Positions 33,436-41,204 of a stretch of DNA of 48,810 nt are shown here, one piece after another (the first letter of the stretch is position 1; each line of letters begins with the position of its first letter). Below the pieces are notes generated by a model, which had not been told where the DNA came from, did not search any database, and saw nothing but the letters and a program-made list of their open reading frames with translations. Both the position numbers and the translations under genes were made by a program. Source of the DNA: an uncultured Erysipelotrichaceae bacterium (GTDB taxonomy: Bacteria > Bacillota_I > Bacilli_A > Erysipelotrichales > Erysipelotrichaceae); NCBI GenBank assembly GCA_902793635.1, contig CADBEA010000015.1, positions 1 through 48,810 on the forward strand. The letters are read 5' to 3'.

Positions 33436-33441
33436 TATAAT
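33436..33441 (+). promoter_or_regulatory. -10 box of a predicted leaderless promoter (33448 gene)
   Basis: TATAAT, then GGAGAC, then ATG at 33448. The GGAG lies only 2 nt from the ATG, too close for normal SD pairing. No clear -35. Confidence 0.5.
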
Positions 33442-33447
33442 GGAGAC

Positions 33448-33984
33448 ATGAAACTTTTTATTGATACAGACGATCGATTCGGCCATCATTTTGGTGCCGG
33501 ACCGATTCTCGCAATTACCATGCAGGAATGCGATGTTCAGGAACTTCTGAAAGCGGCCCGGGGCCGTACTTCCGTCTGTTTCGCAACAGAGCTGAATGCG
33601 CCGCTGATAGCTCAGCCGGAAGAGATCTATCTTTGCAGTGAGGAATCATGGTATGCCGTGCGCTTTCATGATTTCCGCTGTGAACAGAATCATCTTTCGT
33701 TTGTCATCCATTTCCTGAAAGCCATGTATATGGCAAGTGCCGACCTCACCTGCTTTGCACATAAAAACCGGCAGTATGACATATACGGCCGGCAGTTGTG
33801 GCTGTTTTCAGATAAAGTAGATCAGTCCGGCAAGGACACCGAGCACAGCACCGGCGACGACGTCGTCGAGATAATGGACACCGCCGAGCACCCGGATATA
33901 GGCTTCGCAAAGACCGGCGAGCAGCAGCAGGACACCGATGCTTTCGTTGATCTGCAGGACGGTCATGGCGATGACCATGCATGA
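33448..33984 (+). CDS. Unknown protein; 3' third overlaps the PAP2 gene antiparallel
   Basis: 178 residues. I do not recognise the family. The first ~120 residues look like a real soluble protein (MKLFIDTDDRFGHHFGAGPI, later QNHLSFVIHFLKAMYM). From about residue 121 the reading frame runs antisense through the last 177 bp of the PAP2 phosphatase gene, and composition there is Asp/Gly/His-rich and unconvincing. The original stop may have been lost, extending the protein through the neighbour, or the overlap is natural. It is divergent from the serine hydrolase, 80 bp apart start to start. No terminator is visible at its end. Confidence 0.5.
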   Translation: MKLFIDTDDRFGHHFGAGPILAITMQECDVQELLKAARGRTSVCFATELNAPLIAQPEEIYLCSEESWYAVRFHDFRCEQNHLSFVIHFLKAMYMASADLTCFAHKNRQYDIYGRQLWLFSDKVDQSGKDTEHSTGDDVVEIMDTAEHPDIGFAKTGEQQQDTDAFVDLQDGHGDDHA

Positions 33985-34302
33985 GAAGATATGACGGCTT
34001 GGCATCGAATGGCCGGACGATGACTTCTTGATCAAGGGATCGATGTCAAACGTCTCATAGGGCCGCGGCCGATCAAAGAAGACACGGAACAGGGATATCA
34101 GCAGGAAACTGATGCCCGGCACGAGGATCGACTTCAGCAGGTAAGACCGGCTGTTCAAATACATATAGATCAGCAGCAATGGATAGAGCGCATAGAACAG
34201 AAAGGTGATCAGCTCATTGAACGTATTGAGCATATGTTCAATGCCGTCTTCCCGGTAAGGTTCCGTCAGCTGCTTGTAAAATACAGGATAGTTCTTATTC
34301 AT
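33808..34302 (-). CDS. PAP2-family membrane phosphatase
   Basis: 164 residues with about five transmembrane segments. The three-part PAP2 active site is present: FDRPRPYE (KxxxxxxRP-like), SSGHSMPSRH (SGH) and RVLGGVHYLDD (SRxxxxxHxxxD-like, here R-x4-G-x-H-x3-D). Such enzymes dephosphorylate lipid phosphates, for example undecaprenyl pyrophosphate or phosphatidic acid; which one is not decidable from sequence. The stop at 33808 comes after YFI. The ribosome site is poor (ACAATGT before ATG), and no clean -10 at leaderless distance is seen. Its 3' end is covered by a plus-strand frame. Confidence 0.88.
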   Translation of the reverse strand: MNKNYPVFYKQLTEPYREDGIEHMLNTFNELITFLFYALYPLLLIYMYLNSRSYLLKSILVPGISFLLISLFRVFFDRPRPYETFDIDPLIKKSSSGHSMPSRHIFSCMVIAMTVLQINESIGVLLLLAGLCEAYIRVLGGVHYLDDVVAGAVLGVLAGLIYFI

Positions 34303-34357
34303 ACATTGTTATTTTGGCACAAAACAGAGCGGATGCCAAATTTTTCATCAGCGGACA

Positions 34358-34382
34358 GAAAAACAGACGGCCATGCCGTCTG
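34358..34382 (-). terminator. Terminator of recA
   Basis: Arms CAGACGG (34364-34370) and CCGTCTG (34376-34382), with TTTTTCTG following on the minus strand, 20 nt after the recA stop. Confidence 0.8.
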
Positions 34383-34401
34383 CTGTTTATTTTTCCGCTT
34401 T

Positions 34402-35433
34402 TTATTCGCTCTCGGGAGCCGGGAACAGTTTTTCCTTGACCTGCGCGGTCACCTTCTCGGCGAATTCCGGATTGTTTTTGAAGTATTCACGGACGGACTG
34501 GAAGCCCTGGCCGATCTTGTCACCTTCATAGGAGAACCAGGCGCCGGCCTTCATGATGATGTCGTTTTCAACCGCCAGGTTGATGACTTCATCGGCTTTG
34601 GAAATACCCTCGCCGTAAATAATATTGACAGTGGCTGTCTTGAACGGCGGAGCTACCTTGTTCTTGACGACTTTGATCTTGGTCGCGTTGCCGACCGCTT
34701 CGCTGCCGTTCTTCAAAGTTTCGCCGCGTCTGACATCAAGACGGACTGATGCATAGAATTTCAGAGCCCGGCCGCCCGGTGTCGTTTCCGGATTGCCGAA
34801 CAGAATGCCGACCTTTTCACGCAGCTGGTTGATGAAGATCGCCGTCGTATTCGAACGGTTCATGACACCGGCCAGTTTACGCATTGCCTTGGACATCAGT
34901 CTGGCCTGCAGACCGACCGAGGCGTCGCCCATTTCACCGTCCAGTTCCGCCTGGGGAACCAGCGCGGCAACCGAGTCAATGACGACCAGGTCGATAGCAC
35001 CGCTCTTGATCAGCACTTCAGTGATCTCCAGCGCCTGTTCGCCGGAATCCGGCTGCGACAGGATCAGTTCGTCGATATCGACACCGAGGTTTTTCGCATA
35101 GACCGGATCGATGGCGTTTTCCGCATCGATGAAGGCGCAGCGGCCGCCCTGCTTCTGACATTCAGCGATGGCATGCAGCGCCAGCGTTGTTTTACCGGAG
35201 GATTCCGGTCCGTATATTTCAACGATTCTGCCTTTCGGATAGCCGCCGATGCCCAGCGCCTGATCAAGCGCCAGGGATCCGGAAGGAATCGCGTCTACGG
35301 ATACTTCCGCCCGATCGCCAAGGCGCATGATGGAGCCTTTGCCGTATTCTTTTTCAATTGCTTTCAGGGCTTCCTGCAGCAGCTGATCCTTTTTTTCGTC
35401 GGTCAGTTCTTTCACTTTTGTTTCTTTTGCCAT
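34402..35433 (-). CDS. recA: Recombinase RecA
   Basis: 343 residues. Walker A is [15 protein letters not shown]; other hallmarks are [40 protein letters not shown] (Walker B) and [20 protein letters not shown] (loop L2). In most RecA proteins the second of these reads AEHALD; here it is AENAID. It forms filaments on single-stranded DNA for recombination, repair and the SOS response. Start 35433 follows GAGGAGGCTTATAC. The gene follows pgsA by 57 nt. No classical LexA box is visible; a 14-bp palindrome stands just before the ribosome site. Confidence 0.98.
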   Translation of the reverse strand: MAKETKVKELTDEKKDQLLQEALKAIEKEYGKGSIMRLGDRAEVSVDAIPSGSLALDQALGIGGYPKGRIVEIYGPESSGKTTLALHAIAECQKQGGRCAFIDAENAIDPVYAKNLGVDIDELILSQPDSGEQALEITEVLIKSGAIDLVVIDSVAALVPQAELDGEMGDASVGLQARLMSKAMRKLAGVMNRSNTTAIFINQLREKVGILFGNPETTPGGRALKFYASVRLDVRRGETLKNGSEAVGNATKIKVVKNKVAPPFKTATVNIIYGEGISKADEVINLAVENDIIMKAGAWFSYEGDKIGQGFQSVREYFKNNPEFAEKVTAQVKEKLFPAPESE

Positions 35434-35446
35434 GTATAAGCCTCCT

Positions 35447-35482
35447 CAATCATATGATTGCCGCGGAACTGATAAATTCCGC
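35447..35482. promoter_or_regulatory. Palindrome and hairpin between pgsA and recA
   Basis: CAATCATATGATTG (35447-35460) is a perfect 14-bp palindrome touching the recA ribosome site. Next to it is a hairpin with GCGGAA (35463-35468) and TTCCGC (35477-35482). On the transcribed (minus) strand no T-run follows the hairpin, so it should not terminate. It may be an operator or an RNA structure controlling recA; the regulator is unknown. Confidence 0.4.
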
Positions 35483-35490
35483 AGATATTT

Positions 35491-36084
35491 TTATTTTGAT
35501 TCGAAAATGTCTTCTTTCATCTGGTTGAAATACTGGACGCCGGAGGCCAGTGACACCAGGGCAGCGAACCATACCATAACATCGCTGACCGGGATATTCC
35601 ACAGTTCAAACGGCAGGTTGTTGAGCAGTACGAGGGCGATGCTGACCATCTGCAGTACAGTCTTGAGCTTGCCCATCATGCCAGCCGCGACAACTTTGCC
35701 GTTGGAAGCGGCCATCATGCGGCAGCCGTCCACCACGGTGTCACGGGCGATCATGATGATGACCGGAACGACCGGGATCAGACCGCGGGAGACAAACAGC
35801 AGGAACATCGTCGTTGTCAGCAGCTTGTCAGCGATCGGATCGGCGAATTTGCCGAAGGTGGTGATCATGTTGCGGCTGCGGGCGATGTGCCCGTCCAGCG
35901 CGTCGGTCACCGCCGCCAGGACATAGAATGCCAGAGTGATCAGATTGATCACGGAAAGATCGACAAAGCCGATATGGAAGATGCGCGGTTCAATACCGTA
36001 AGCCGCGTACGGGAACAGATATATCAGAATGATTACCGGAATCAGGATGATTCGCATAAGCGTAAGCCGATTTGGAAGATTCAT
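35491..36084 (-). CDS. pgsA: CDP-diacylglycerol-glycerol-3-phosphate 3-phosphatidyltransferase
   Basis: 197 residues with about five membrane helices. The CDP-alcohol phosphotransferase signature is TDALDGHIARSRNMITTFGK followed by FADPIADK, matching D-G-x2-A-R-x8-G-x3-D-x3-D. It makes phosphatidylglycerol phosphate, the committed step for acidic membrane lipids. MNLPNRLTLMRI is a typical PgsA start, and AAAGGAGTCTACC precedes it. pgsA followed by recA is a common Bacillota order. Confidence 0.93.
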   Translation of the reverse strand: MNLPNRLTLMRIILIPVIILIYLFPYAAYGIEPRIFHIGFVDLSVINLITLAFYVLAAVTDALDGHIARSRNMITTFGKFADPIADKLLTTTMFLLFVSRGLIPVVPVIIMIARDTVVDGCRMMAASNGKVVAAGMMGKLKTVLQMVSIALVLLNNLPFELWNIPVSDVMVWFAALVSLASGVQYFNQMKEDIFESK

Positions 36085-36157
36085 GGTAGACTCCTTTCAC
36101 TCTTCAGAAGTATACCACATTCATATGCGTTTCGCCGCTTACACCTCCCAGGAAAAG

Positions 36158-36183
36158 AAAAAAAGAGGAAGTCAGACTTCCTC
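36158..36183 (-). terminator. Terminator of rnpB
   Basis: GAGGAAGTC (36165-36173) and GACTTCCTC (36175-36183) form a tight stem, followed by TTTTTTTC on the minus strand. Confidence 0.85.
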
Positions 36184-36187
36184 AGAT

Positions 36188-36548
36188 GAACACACACAAT
36201 CATAAGCCATGTTCTGTCCGCACCGAAGCGCGTGGCAGCCATTTATCTCTGCATGATGCAGCCGGAGCGTGGCTTCATTTCGCCCTTTCCGGTTCCCCTA
36301 CCAAATTTGGGTTTCTCGCTTGCGGGGTTTATCGCGTTCCACTCCGTACGTTTCCCTACGGACTCCGTCACTGTGACACCTTAGGGACCTCCGCCATGGG
36401 CTAATGCCTTTAGGGTTCGGATCCGCCGTCATCCTTGCGGATGCCTGGTCTTATTTTTTCGGCCAGCACAAACACTACAGCCATCTCAGACTGTGCGAGC
36501 ATGGACTTTCCTCTGACTTGCGCCAGCGGCTGCCTCATGTGTGTGTCT
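36188..36548 (-). ncRNA. rnpB: RNase P RNA, type B
   Basis: On the minus strand the conserved GAGGAAAGTCCATGCTCGC lies near the 5' end (about 36515-36497). Further in come CACAGTGACGGAGTC, GTGGAACGCG, TAAACCCC, GCGAGAAACCCAAATTTGG and GGTAGGGGAACC. The 3' part ends ACAGAACATGGCTTA (about 36203-36217). These are the universal RNase P cores, with Bacillus-type (B) layout. Helix P1 is formed by ACACAC near 36545 and GTGTGTG near 36192. The RNA is the catalytic part of RNase P, which cuts tRNA 5' leaders. It begins at the gpsB stop codon, the same gpsB-rnpB order as in Bacillus, and ends in a strong terminator. Exact ends are estimated. Confidence 0.96.
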
Positions 36549-36886
36549 TACTTGCGGTTTTTCGTGTCAAAAACCTGTTTTTCCAGCCGGCTGAGACGTT
36601 TCAGAATGTCTACATTGCTGGCGCCGCCGGCATATGGATCACGGGCATCTTCCTGGGCCTTCATGCGGCCTTCGACCTCAATGAGTTTGGCGCGCAGGGA
36701 TGCATTCGTTTTCTCCAGATCTTCAATCTTCTGGTTGCGGACACGAATCATTTTCTGATATGTCTGGTAATCCTTGATGACAGAATCCAGCAACAGATCG
36801 ACCTGCTCCGGATTATAGCCTTTGAAGTCGATGTCGAATTCCTTATCAACAATTGCCTGCGGATCGAGAATTAACTTATCAGCCAT
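36548..36886 (-). CDS. gpsB: Cell division protein GpsB (DivIVA-like)
   Basis: 112 residues. The N-terminal DivIVA/GpsB lipid-binding domain shows LDPQAIVDKEFDIDFKGYNP and EQVDLLLDSVIKDYQTY, followed by a coiled coil (VRNQKIEDLEKTNASLRAKL) and a short C-terminal helix (VDILKRLSRLEKQVF) for hexamer formation. GpsB links division proteins with class A PBPs such as the one encoded at 37579. Start 36886 has GGGAGGCGAATTCAT before it. It is immediately followed by rnpB. Confidence 0.92.
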   Translation of the reverse strand: MADKLILDPQAIVDKEFDIDFKGYNPEQVDLLLDSVIKDYQTYQKMIRVRNQKIEDLEKTNASLRAKLIEVEGRMKAQEDARDPYAGGASNVDILKRLSRLEKQVFDTKNRK

Positions 36887-36967
36887 ATGAATTCGCCTCC
36901 CGCCGTACATTATGCCACACAGTCAGAATGAAAATCAATAATTCTTCCTTATTTAACACTGAAAATG

Positions 36968-36973
36968 TATAAT
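36968..36973 (+). promoter_or_regulatory. -10 box of recU-pbp1A
   Basis: TATAAT, 16 nt before the recU ATG, with AAGGTGATTCC as ribosome site in between. The -35 is weak. The leader would be only about 10 nt. Confidence 0.55.
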
Positions 36974-36989
36974 AGTCTAAGGTGATTCC

Positions 36990-37607
36990 ATGACAGTCAA
37001 TTACCCGAACGGAAAAAAGAATAACTGGACGGCTGCCGTTACATCAGCCGGCCGGCGCGGTATGGCGCTGGAACAGGACATCAACGCGACCAACGCTTTC
37101 TATCTGAGCGAGGACACGGCGGTGATCCACAAGAAGCCGACCCCGGTCACGATCGTCAAGGTCGACTATCCGAAGCGCAGCGCTGCCAAAATCACCGAAG
37201 CCTATTTCAAGATGCCGAGCACGACCGACTATAACGGTATCTACAAGGGCCGCTATATCGACTTTGAAGCCAAGGAATGCGCTTCATCTACTTCCTTCCC
37301 GCTGAAGTCGATCCACGCCCATCAGCTGGTGCATCTCGACGCCGTTCTGAGACACGGCGGCATTGCTTTTGTCATCGTGCGCTGGACACAATTTGAAGAA
37401 ACATACTTCATTCCGGCGAAAAACATGATAAATTATTGGAATACGGCATCAAGACATTCCATCCCCTACGCATGGTTTCAGGAGAACGGATGTCTGATTC
37501 CGTCTTCTTATGTCAAACCTGTCGATTATCTGAAGATACTCGACCGATTGTATTTTGAAAAAGGAGGAAATACCTCGAATGGCAAGGAAAAAGAAAACAT
37601 ACAGTGA
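36990..37607 (+). CDS. recU: Holliday junction resolvase RecU
   Basis: 205 residues (family ~200). Motifs: YPNGKKNNW, GRRGMALEQDIN, KKPTPVTIVKVDYP, TTDYNGIYKGRYIDFEAKE (nuclease D...E-x-K) and HQLVHLDAVLRHGGIAFVIV. RecU resolves four-way junctions in Gram-positive bacteria, acting with RuvAB. The gene overlaps the PBP gene by 29 nt, the conserved recU-ponA pair, and is divergent from gpsB. Confidence 0.96.
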   Translation: MTVNYPNGKKNNWTAAVTSAGRRGMALEQDINATNAFYLSEDTAVIHKKPTPVTIVKVDYPKRSAAKITEAYFKMPSTTDYNGIYKGRYIDFEAKECASSTSFPLKSIHAHQLVHLDAVLRHGGIAFVIVRWTQFEETYFIPAKNMINYWNTASRHSIPYAWFQENGCLIPSSYVKPVDYLKILDRLYFEKGGNTSNGKEKENIQ

Positions 37608-40269
37608 CGGTATATCCAGAAGGAAGAGGTTTCACGGCTTCAAGTTCCTGACACTGTTTATGGCGATCCTGGTCGGCTTCGAACTGGTCTTCGGCGTTGT
37701 CGGACTGGTCGGCCTGACGACCTGGCTTTCCCGCAAGCCGGAAATGAACGCTGAAAACTTCTTTACCCAGGAGTCGACACTGATCTTCGACAAAAACGGC
37801 ACGCAGATCGCCGACGTCGGCACCCAGCTGCGTGAAAACGTCGATTATGAACAGGTTCCGGAAGCGATGATCGATGCCTTCCTGGCAATCGAAGACTCCC
37901 GTTACTTTACCCATAACGGATTCGATATTCCGCGTTTCACCAAGTCGATCATCGAAACGGTCGCCCACGGCAACGTCCAGGGTGGTTCCACCTTCACGAT
38001 GCAGCTGGTCAAACTGACCTACTTCGTCAACGATGAAGACGGCACCAGCCGGACCAAGGATATCGAGTACAAAGTCCAGCAGATCGCGCTGGCCATGGAA
38101 CTTGAAAAACAGTCCACCAAGAAAGAAATCTTCGAGATGTACGTCAACAAGATGAATTACGGCGGCATCGGCAACATCCGCGGTATCCAGAAAGCAGCCC
38201 AGCAGTACTTTGACAAGAACGTCTGGGAACTGAACACTTCCGAATGCGCGCTGCTCGCCGGCATCGTCAATTCACCGTACTACTATGATCCGCATAACTA
38301 TCTGGATCATGCCACCGCAAGAAGAAACGAAGTTATCGACATGCTGGTGCATCACGGCTACATCAGCGAGGACGAAGGCAACCTGGCAAGAGCTGTCAAG
38401 GTTGAAGACCTGCTCGTTGACCCGATGCACATGTTCAACAACAACGGTTCCTACCGCTATCAGGCATATATCGACGAAGCGATCAAGGAAGCTGAACGGG
38501 TAACCGGTCAGGATCCGCTGAACGTTTCGATGGAAATCTACACCTGCATGGATCCGGAGATCCAGACCCTGATGGAAGACATCCAGGCCGGCAATACCGA
38601 GATCCAGTTCTTCGATGACAAGGTGGAAATCGCCATGATCTCGGAAAACAACCAGACCGGTGAGATCGTCGGTATCGGCGGCGGCCGTAACTATGCCGGC
38701 GGCGGATCGATGCTGTTCAACCATGCTACCGATCAGTACAACCAGCCGGGTTCCACCGTCAAGCCGTTCCTTGACTACGCCCTGGCCATGGAATATCTGG
38801 GCTGGGCGACCAGTCACACCGTAACCGATAAGCCGGTATACATGGGCAACTTCCAGTTCACCAATGCCGGTACGACATCCTACCGCGGCCAGATGGATCT
38901 CCGTCAGGCTCTCGGTATTTCCCTGAACACCCCTGCCATCCTGTGTATGATGGACGTCATTGACAAGATCGGCGAGGACAAGGTCAAGGAATATCTGCAG
39001 TCGTTCAACTTCTCGCATGCCAATATCGATTACTTCGACATTCAGTATGCGATCGGTGCTTCCAGTTTCTCGGTATCCTGTAAGGAACTGATGGCTGCCC
39101 ACGCGATCTTCATGAACGGCGGTTACTATATCGAACCGCACACGATCAAGAGAATCGTCTTCCGTAGCGGCCTGCAGGAACCGCTGGAACCGTCCTATAT
39201 CAACCGTCAGGTTCTCTCTGAACAGGTCGCATATATGATGTCCACCCTGCTGCAGTCCAACGTTGATATCAACTGGGGCAACCTGATGAACGTCGTCCGT
39301 AAATGGTATCCGGTCTATGCCAAGACCGGTACGACTGACTGGGGTGATTCCGGTATTGACTACGGTATCCCGATCGGTGAAGGTAAAGACGAATGGATGG
39401 TCGTTCAGACCAGCAACTACTCCTCCTGCGTATGGATTGGCTATGACAAGCCGGAACCGTATGAGAATACATACCTGTCGCTCGACAAGGTACTCTGGAA
39501 TATTCCGGGTTACATCAACAGCATGTTGCTGGATGCACTGAATCCGGAAGGTGCCGAAGGCATCGCCAGACCGGAAGGCGTTTCCGATATCACACATATC
39601 GTCGGCCTCTTCCCGTATGTCGCACCGGTGGAAGGTATGCCTGCCGAATATATCAGAAGCGGACTTGTCAAATCCGAGTTCGCAACTCTGAAAGCGCCGG
39701 AGTCGGCTGATCCGCTGGAAGCTCTCTCAAGTTTCAACGCTTCCATCGATTCAAACTACAATGTCTCCTTCAGCTGGGCCGGTTATCCTGTTCCGGAAAA
39801 GACGGAAGACACAAGCGGTGAAGGCGGCAAGCTCTTTGAATGGGATTGGCTGTGGGGTCCGGTCAGATACAAAGCACGTATCATGCAGAACGGACAGACA
39901 CTGAGGGAAATCAGTTCATCCTCCTCCAGTGACACGTCGAACCTGTACAACGATCTGGCTGAAAACACGAATACCGAAGTATGCGGCTTCTACGCATATG
40001 AGAACCTCGGCGGTTCTTCCAACGAAGTCTGTGTTGCCTTCACGACACCGGAAAAGAAAGCCATCGCACCAGGACAAGGATCTTCCCTGTCCGACTATCA
40101 GGCTTTCGCCGACCGCTTCGGCTTCTCCCTGGAAGTCACGGAAGTTCCGGCCAGCGGCGACAAGCCGGCCGGCACGGTCGACCTGATCCTCAACGGTCAT
40201 AACGTTGCCGGTCAGGAGATCCCGCGCAGCACTTCCAAACTCTACGCCAACGTCTACGTTGACAAATGA
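37579..40269 (+). CDS. Class A penicillin-binding protein (glycosyltransferase/transpeptidase)
   Basis: 896 residues. A basic cytoplasmic tail (RKKKTYSDG, SRRKRF) is followed by one membrane anchor (about 22-52). The GT51 glycosyltransferase has EDSRYFTHNGFD (catalytic Glu105), GGSTFTMQLVK and NKMNYGGIGNIRGIQKAA. The transpeptidase has S392-T-V-K395 (QPGSTVKPF), SLN (ISLNTPAIL) and KTGTTDW. It polymerises and cross-links peptidoglycan on the outer face of the membrane. The C-terminal ~200 residues form beta-rich domains, one ending in VTEVPASGDKPAGTVDLIL, which resembles a degenerate PASTA unit. The start at 37579 is taken from GGAGGAAATACCTCGA; a 37555 start is less likely. It is the ponA/pbp1A equivalent. 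Confidence 0.95.
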   Translation: MARKKKTYSDGISRRKRFHGFKFLTLFMAILVGFELVFGVVGLVGLTTWLSRKPEMNAENFFTQESTLIFDKNGTQIADVGTQLRENVDYEQVPEAMIDAFLAIEDSRYFTHNGFDIPRFTKSIIETVAHGNVQGGSTFTMQLVKLTYFVNDEDGTSRTKDIEYKVQQIALAMELEKQSTKKEIFEMYVNKMNYGGIGNIRGIQKAAQQYFDKNVWELNTSECALLAGIVNSPYYYDPHNYLDHATARRNEVIDMLVHHGYISEDEGNLARAVKVEDLLVDPMHMFNNNGSYRYQAYIDEAIKEAERVTGQDPLNVSMEIYTCMDPEIQTLMEDIQAGNTEIQFFDDKVEIAMISENNQTGEIVGIGGGRNYAGGGSMLFNHATDQYNQPGSTVKPFLDYALAMEYLGWATSHTVTDKPVYMGNFQFTNAGTTSYRGQMDLRQALGISLNTPAILCMMDVIDKIGEDKVKEYLQSFNFSHANIDYFDIQYAIGASSFSVSCKELMAAHAIFMNGGYYIEPHTIKRIVFRSGLQEPLEPSYINRQVLSEQVAYMMSTLLQSNVDINWGNLMNVVRKWYPVYAKTGTTDWGDSGIDYGIPIGEGKDEWMVVQTSNYSSCVWIGYDKPEPYENTYLSLDKVLWNIPGYINSMLLDALNPEGAEGIARPEGVSDITHIVGLFPYVAPVEGMPAEYIRSGLVKSEFATLKAPESADPLEALSSFNASIDSNYNVSFSWAGYPVPEKTEDTSGEGGKLFEWDWLWGPVRYKARIMQNGQTLREISSSSSSDTSNLYNDLAENTNTEVCGFYAYENLGGSSNEVCVAFTTPEKKAIAPGQGSSLSDYQAFADRFGFSLEVTEVPASGDKPAGTVDLILNGHNVAGQEIPRSTSKLYANVYVDK

Positions 40270-40278
40270 TCCTGATAA

Positions 40279-40306
40279 GACCTGTCGGAAACGGCAGGTC
40301 TTTTTC
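40279..40306 (+). terminator. Terminator of recU-pbp1A
   Basis: GACCTGTCG and CGGCAGGTC (40279-40300) form a stem with a GAAA-type loop, then TTTTTCTT. Confidence 0.85.
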
Positions 40307-40349
40307 TTATCCCAAAAGGCGGCATTCCCCTTTTTCCTTCTCTTTCGTC

Positions 40350-40355
40350 TATAAT
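40350..40355 (+). promoter_or_regulatory. -10 box for the 40379 HAD gene
   Basis: TATAAT at 40350-40355, 23 nt upstream of the ATG, leaving a normal leader with CGGAG as ribosome site. The -35 is not clear. Confidence 0.5.
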
Positions 40356-40378
40356 GAAATCACTGACGGAGAATGATT

Positions 40379-41152
40379 ATGAAATACTTTTTCTTTGATA
40401 TTGACGGAACTCTGACGAACATTCATACCGGCCAGCTGGTGGAGAGCGGTCTTCAGACACTGCGCAAGCTGGAGGAAAACGGACATTTCGTGGCCATCGC
40501 CACCGGCCGTGCCTATTACAAGACGATCAAGGCAGCCAGAGACGCCGGCGTGCACAATTTTGTCGCCAACGGCGGTGCCGCTCTTGTCATCGACGACAAA
40601 CTGGTCAAAAACAGTCCGCTGGACAGAGAAAAAGCCCTGACGATCATTCATGAGGTGGATGATCTGGGCTACGGCATTCTCGTTGCTGTCAACGACAGTA
40701 TCGACGTCGTCATGCGCGATCACCGTTTCCTCGAGCAGTTCGGCGAGCGGCGCGAACCGACGAATTACATTTACAGGCCGGATATGGAATATGACGATCT
40801 GCAGGATATCTACAAAATCTACATTGCCATGCCGCAGAAGGACGAACACAAGCTGAAGAACCTGAATCTACTCGGCCACATCCGTATGGGTGCGGACTAT
40901 TTCTGGTACCAGCATGACGCCAAGGACCAGGGCATCCGGGACATGCTGGAATACCTGCACGGCGATATCCATGACGTCGTTGTCTTCGGAGACGCGGAGA
41001 ATGATATGGTCATGTTCAAAAAAGACTGGACCAGCATCGCCATGGGCAACGGCAATGAAGAACTAAAAGCAATGGCTGACTATGTCACCGACGCGGCGGA
41101 GGACGACGGCATCCGCAATGCCTGTCTGCACTTCGGCTGGATCGATGAATAA
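40379..41152 (+). CDS. Cof-type HAD-superfamily phosphatase
   Basis: 257 residues. HAD motif I is FFFDIDGTLT (D-x-D-G-T), motif II the Thr in IATGRAYY, motif III a Lys before GIRDMLEYL, and motif IV VVFGDAENDMVMF. The C2-type cap between motifs II and III marks the Cof subfamily, which dephosphorylates sugar phosphates and cofactors; substrate unknown. The start at 40379 has ACGGAGAATGATT before it; the ATG at 40373 is too close to the GGAG. It is monocistronic on the plus strand. It is one of three Cof-type genes in 6 kb. Confidence 0.9.
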   Translation: MKYFFFDIDGTLTNIHTGQLVESGLQTLRKLEENGHFVAIATGRAYYKTIKAARDAGVHNFVANGGAALVIDDKLVKNSPLDREKALTIIHEVDDLGYGILVAVNDSIDVVMRDHRFLEQFGERREPTNYIYRPDMEYDDLQDIYKIYIAMPQKDEHKLKNLNLLGHIRMGADYFWYQHDAKDQGIRDMLEYLHGDIHDVVVFGDAENDMVMFKKDWTSIAMGNGNEELKAMADYVTDAAEDDGIRNACLHFGWIDE

Positions 41153-41179
41153 TCAGATAAAAACAAAACACATGAAAAC

Positions 41180-41203
41180 AGGCAGGTGACTTCCTCACCT
41201 GCC
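41180..41203. terminator. Terminator shared by convergent HAD and PstS-like genes
   Basis: GGCAGGTGA (41181-41189) and TCACCTGCC (41194-41202), perfect 9-bp stem with a 4-nt loop. T-runs are modest on both strands. Confidence 0.7.
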
Positions 41204-41204
41204 T

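Noticed and set aside
35434-35500. SOS (LexA) box for recA
   Set aside because: No GAAC-N4-GTTC-type sequence; the palindrome present is different.
38272-39597. 441-aa minus-strand frame inside the PBP gene
   Set aside because: Antisense of conserved transpeptidase motifs; no independent signal.
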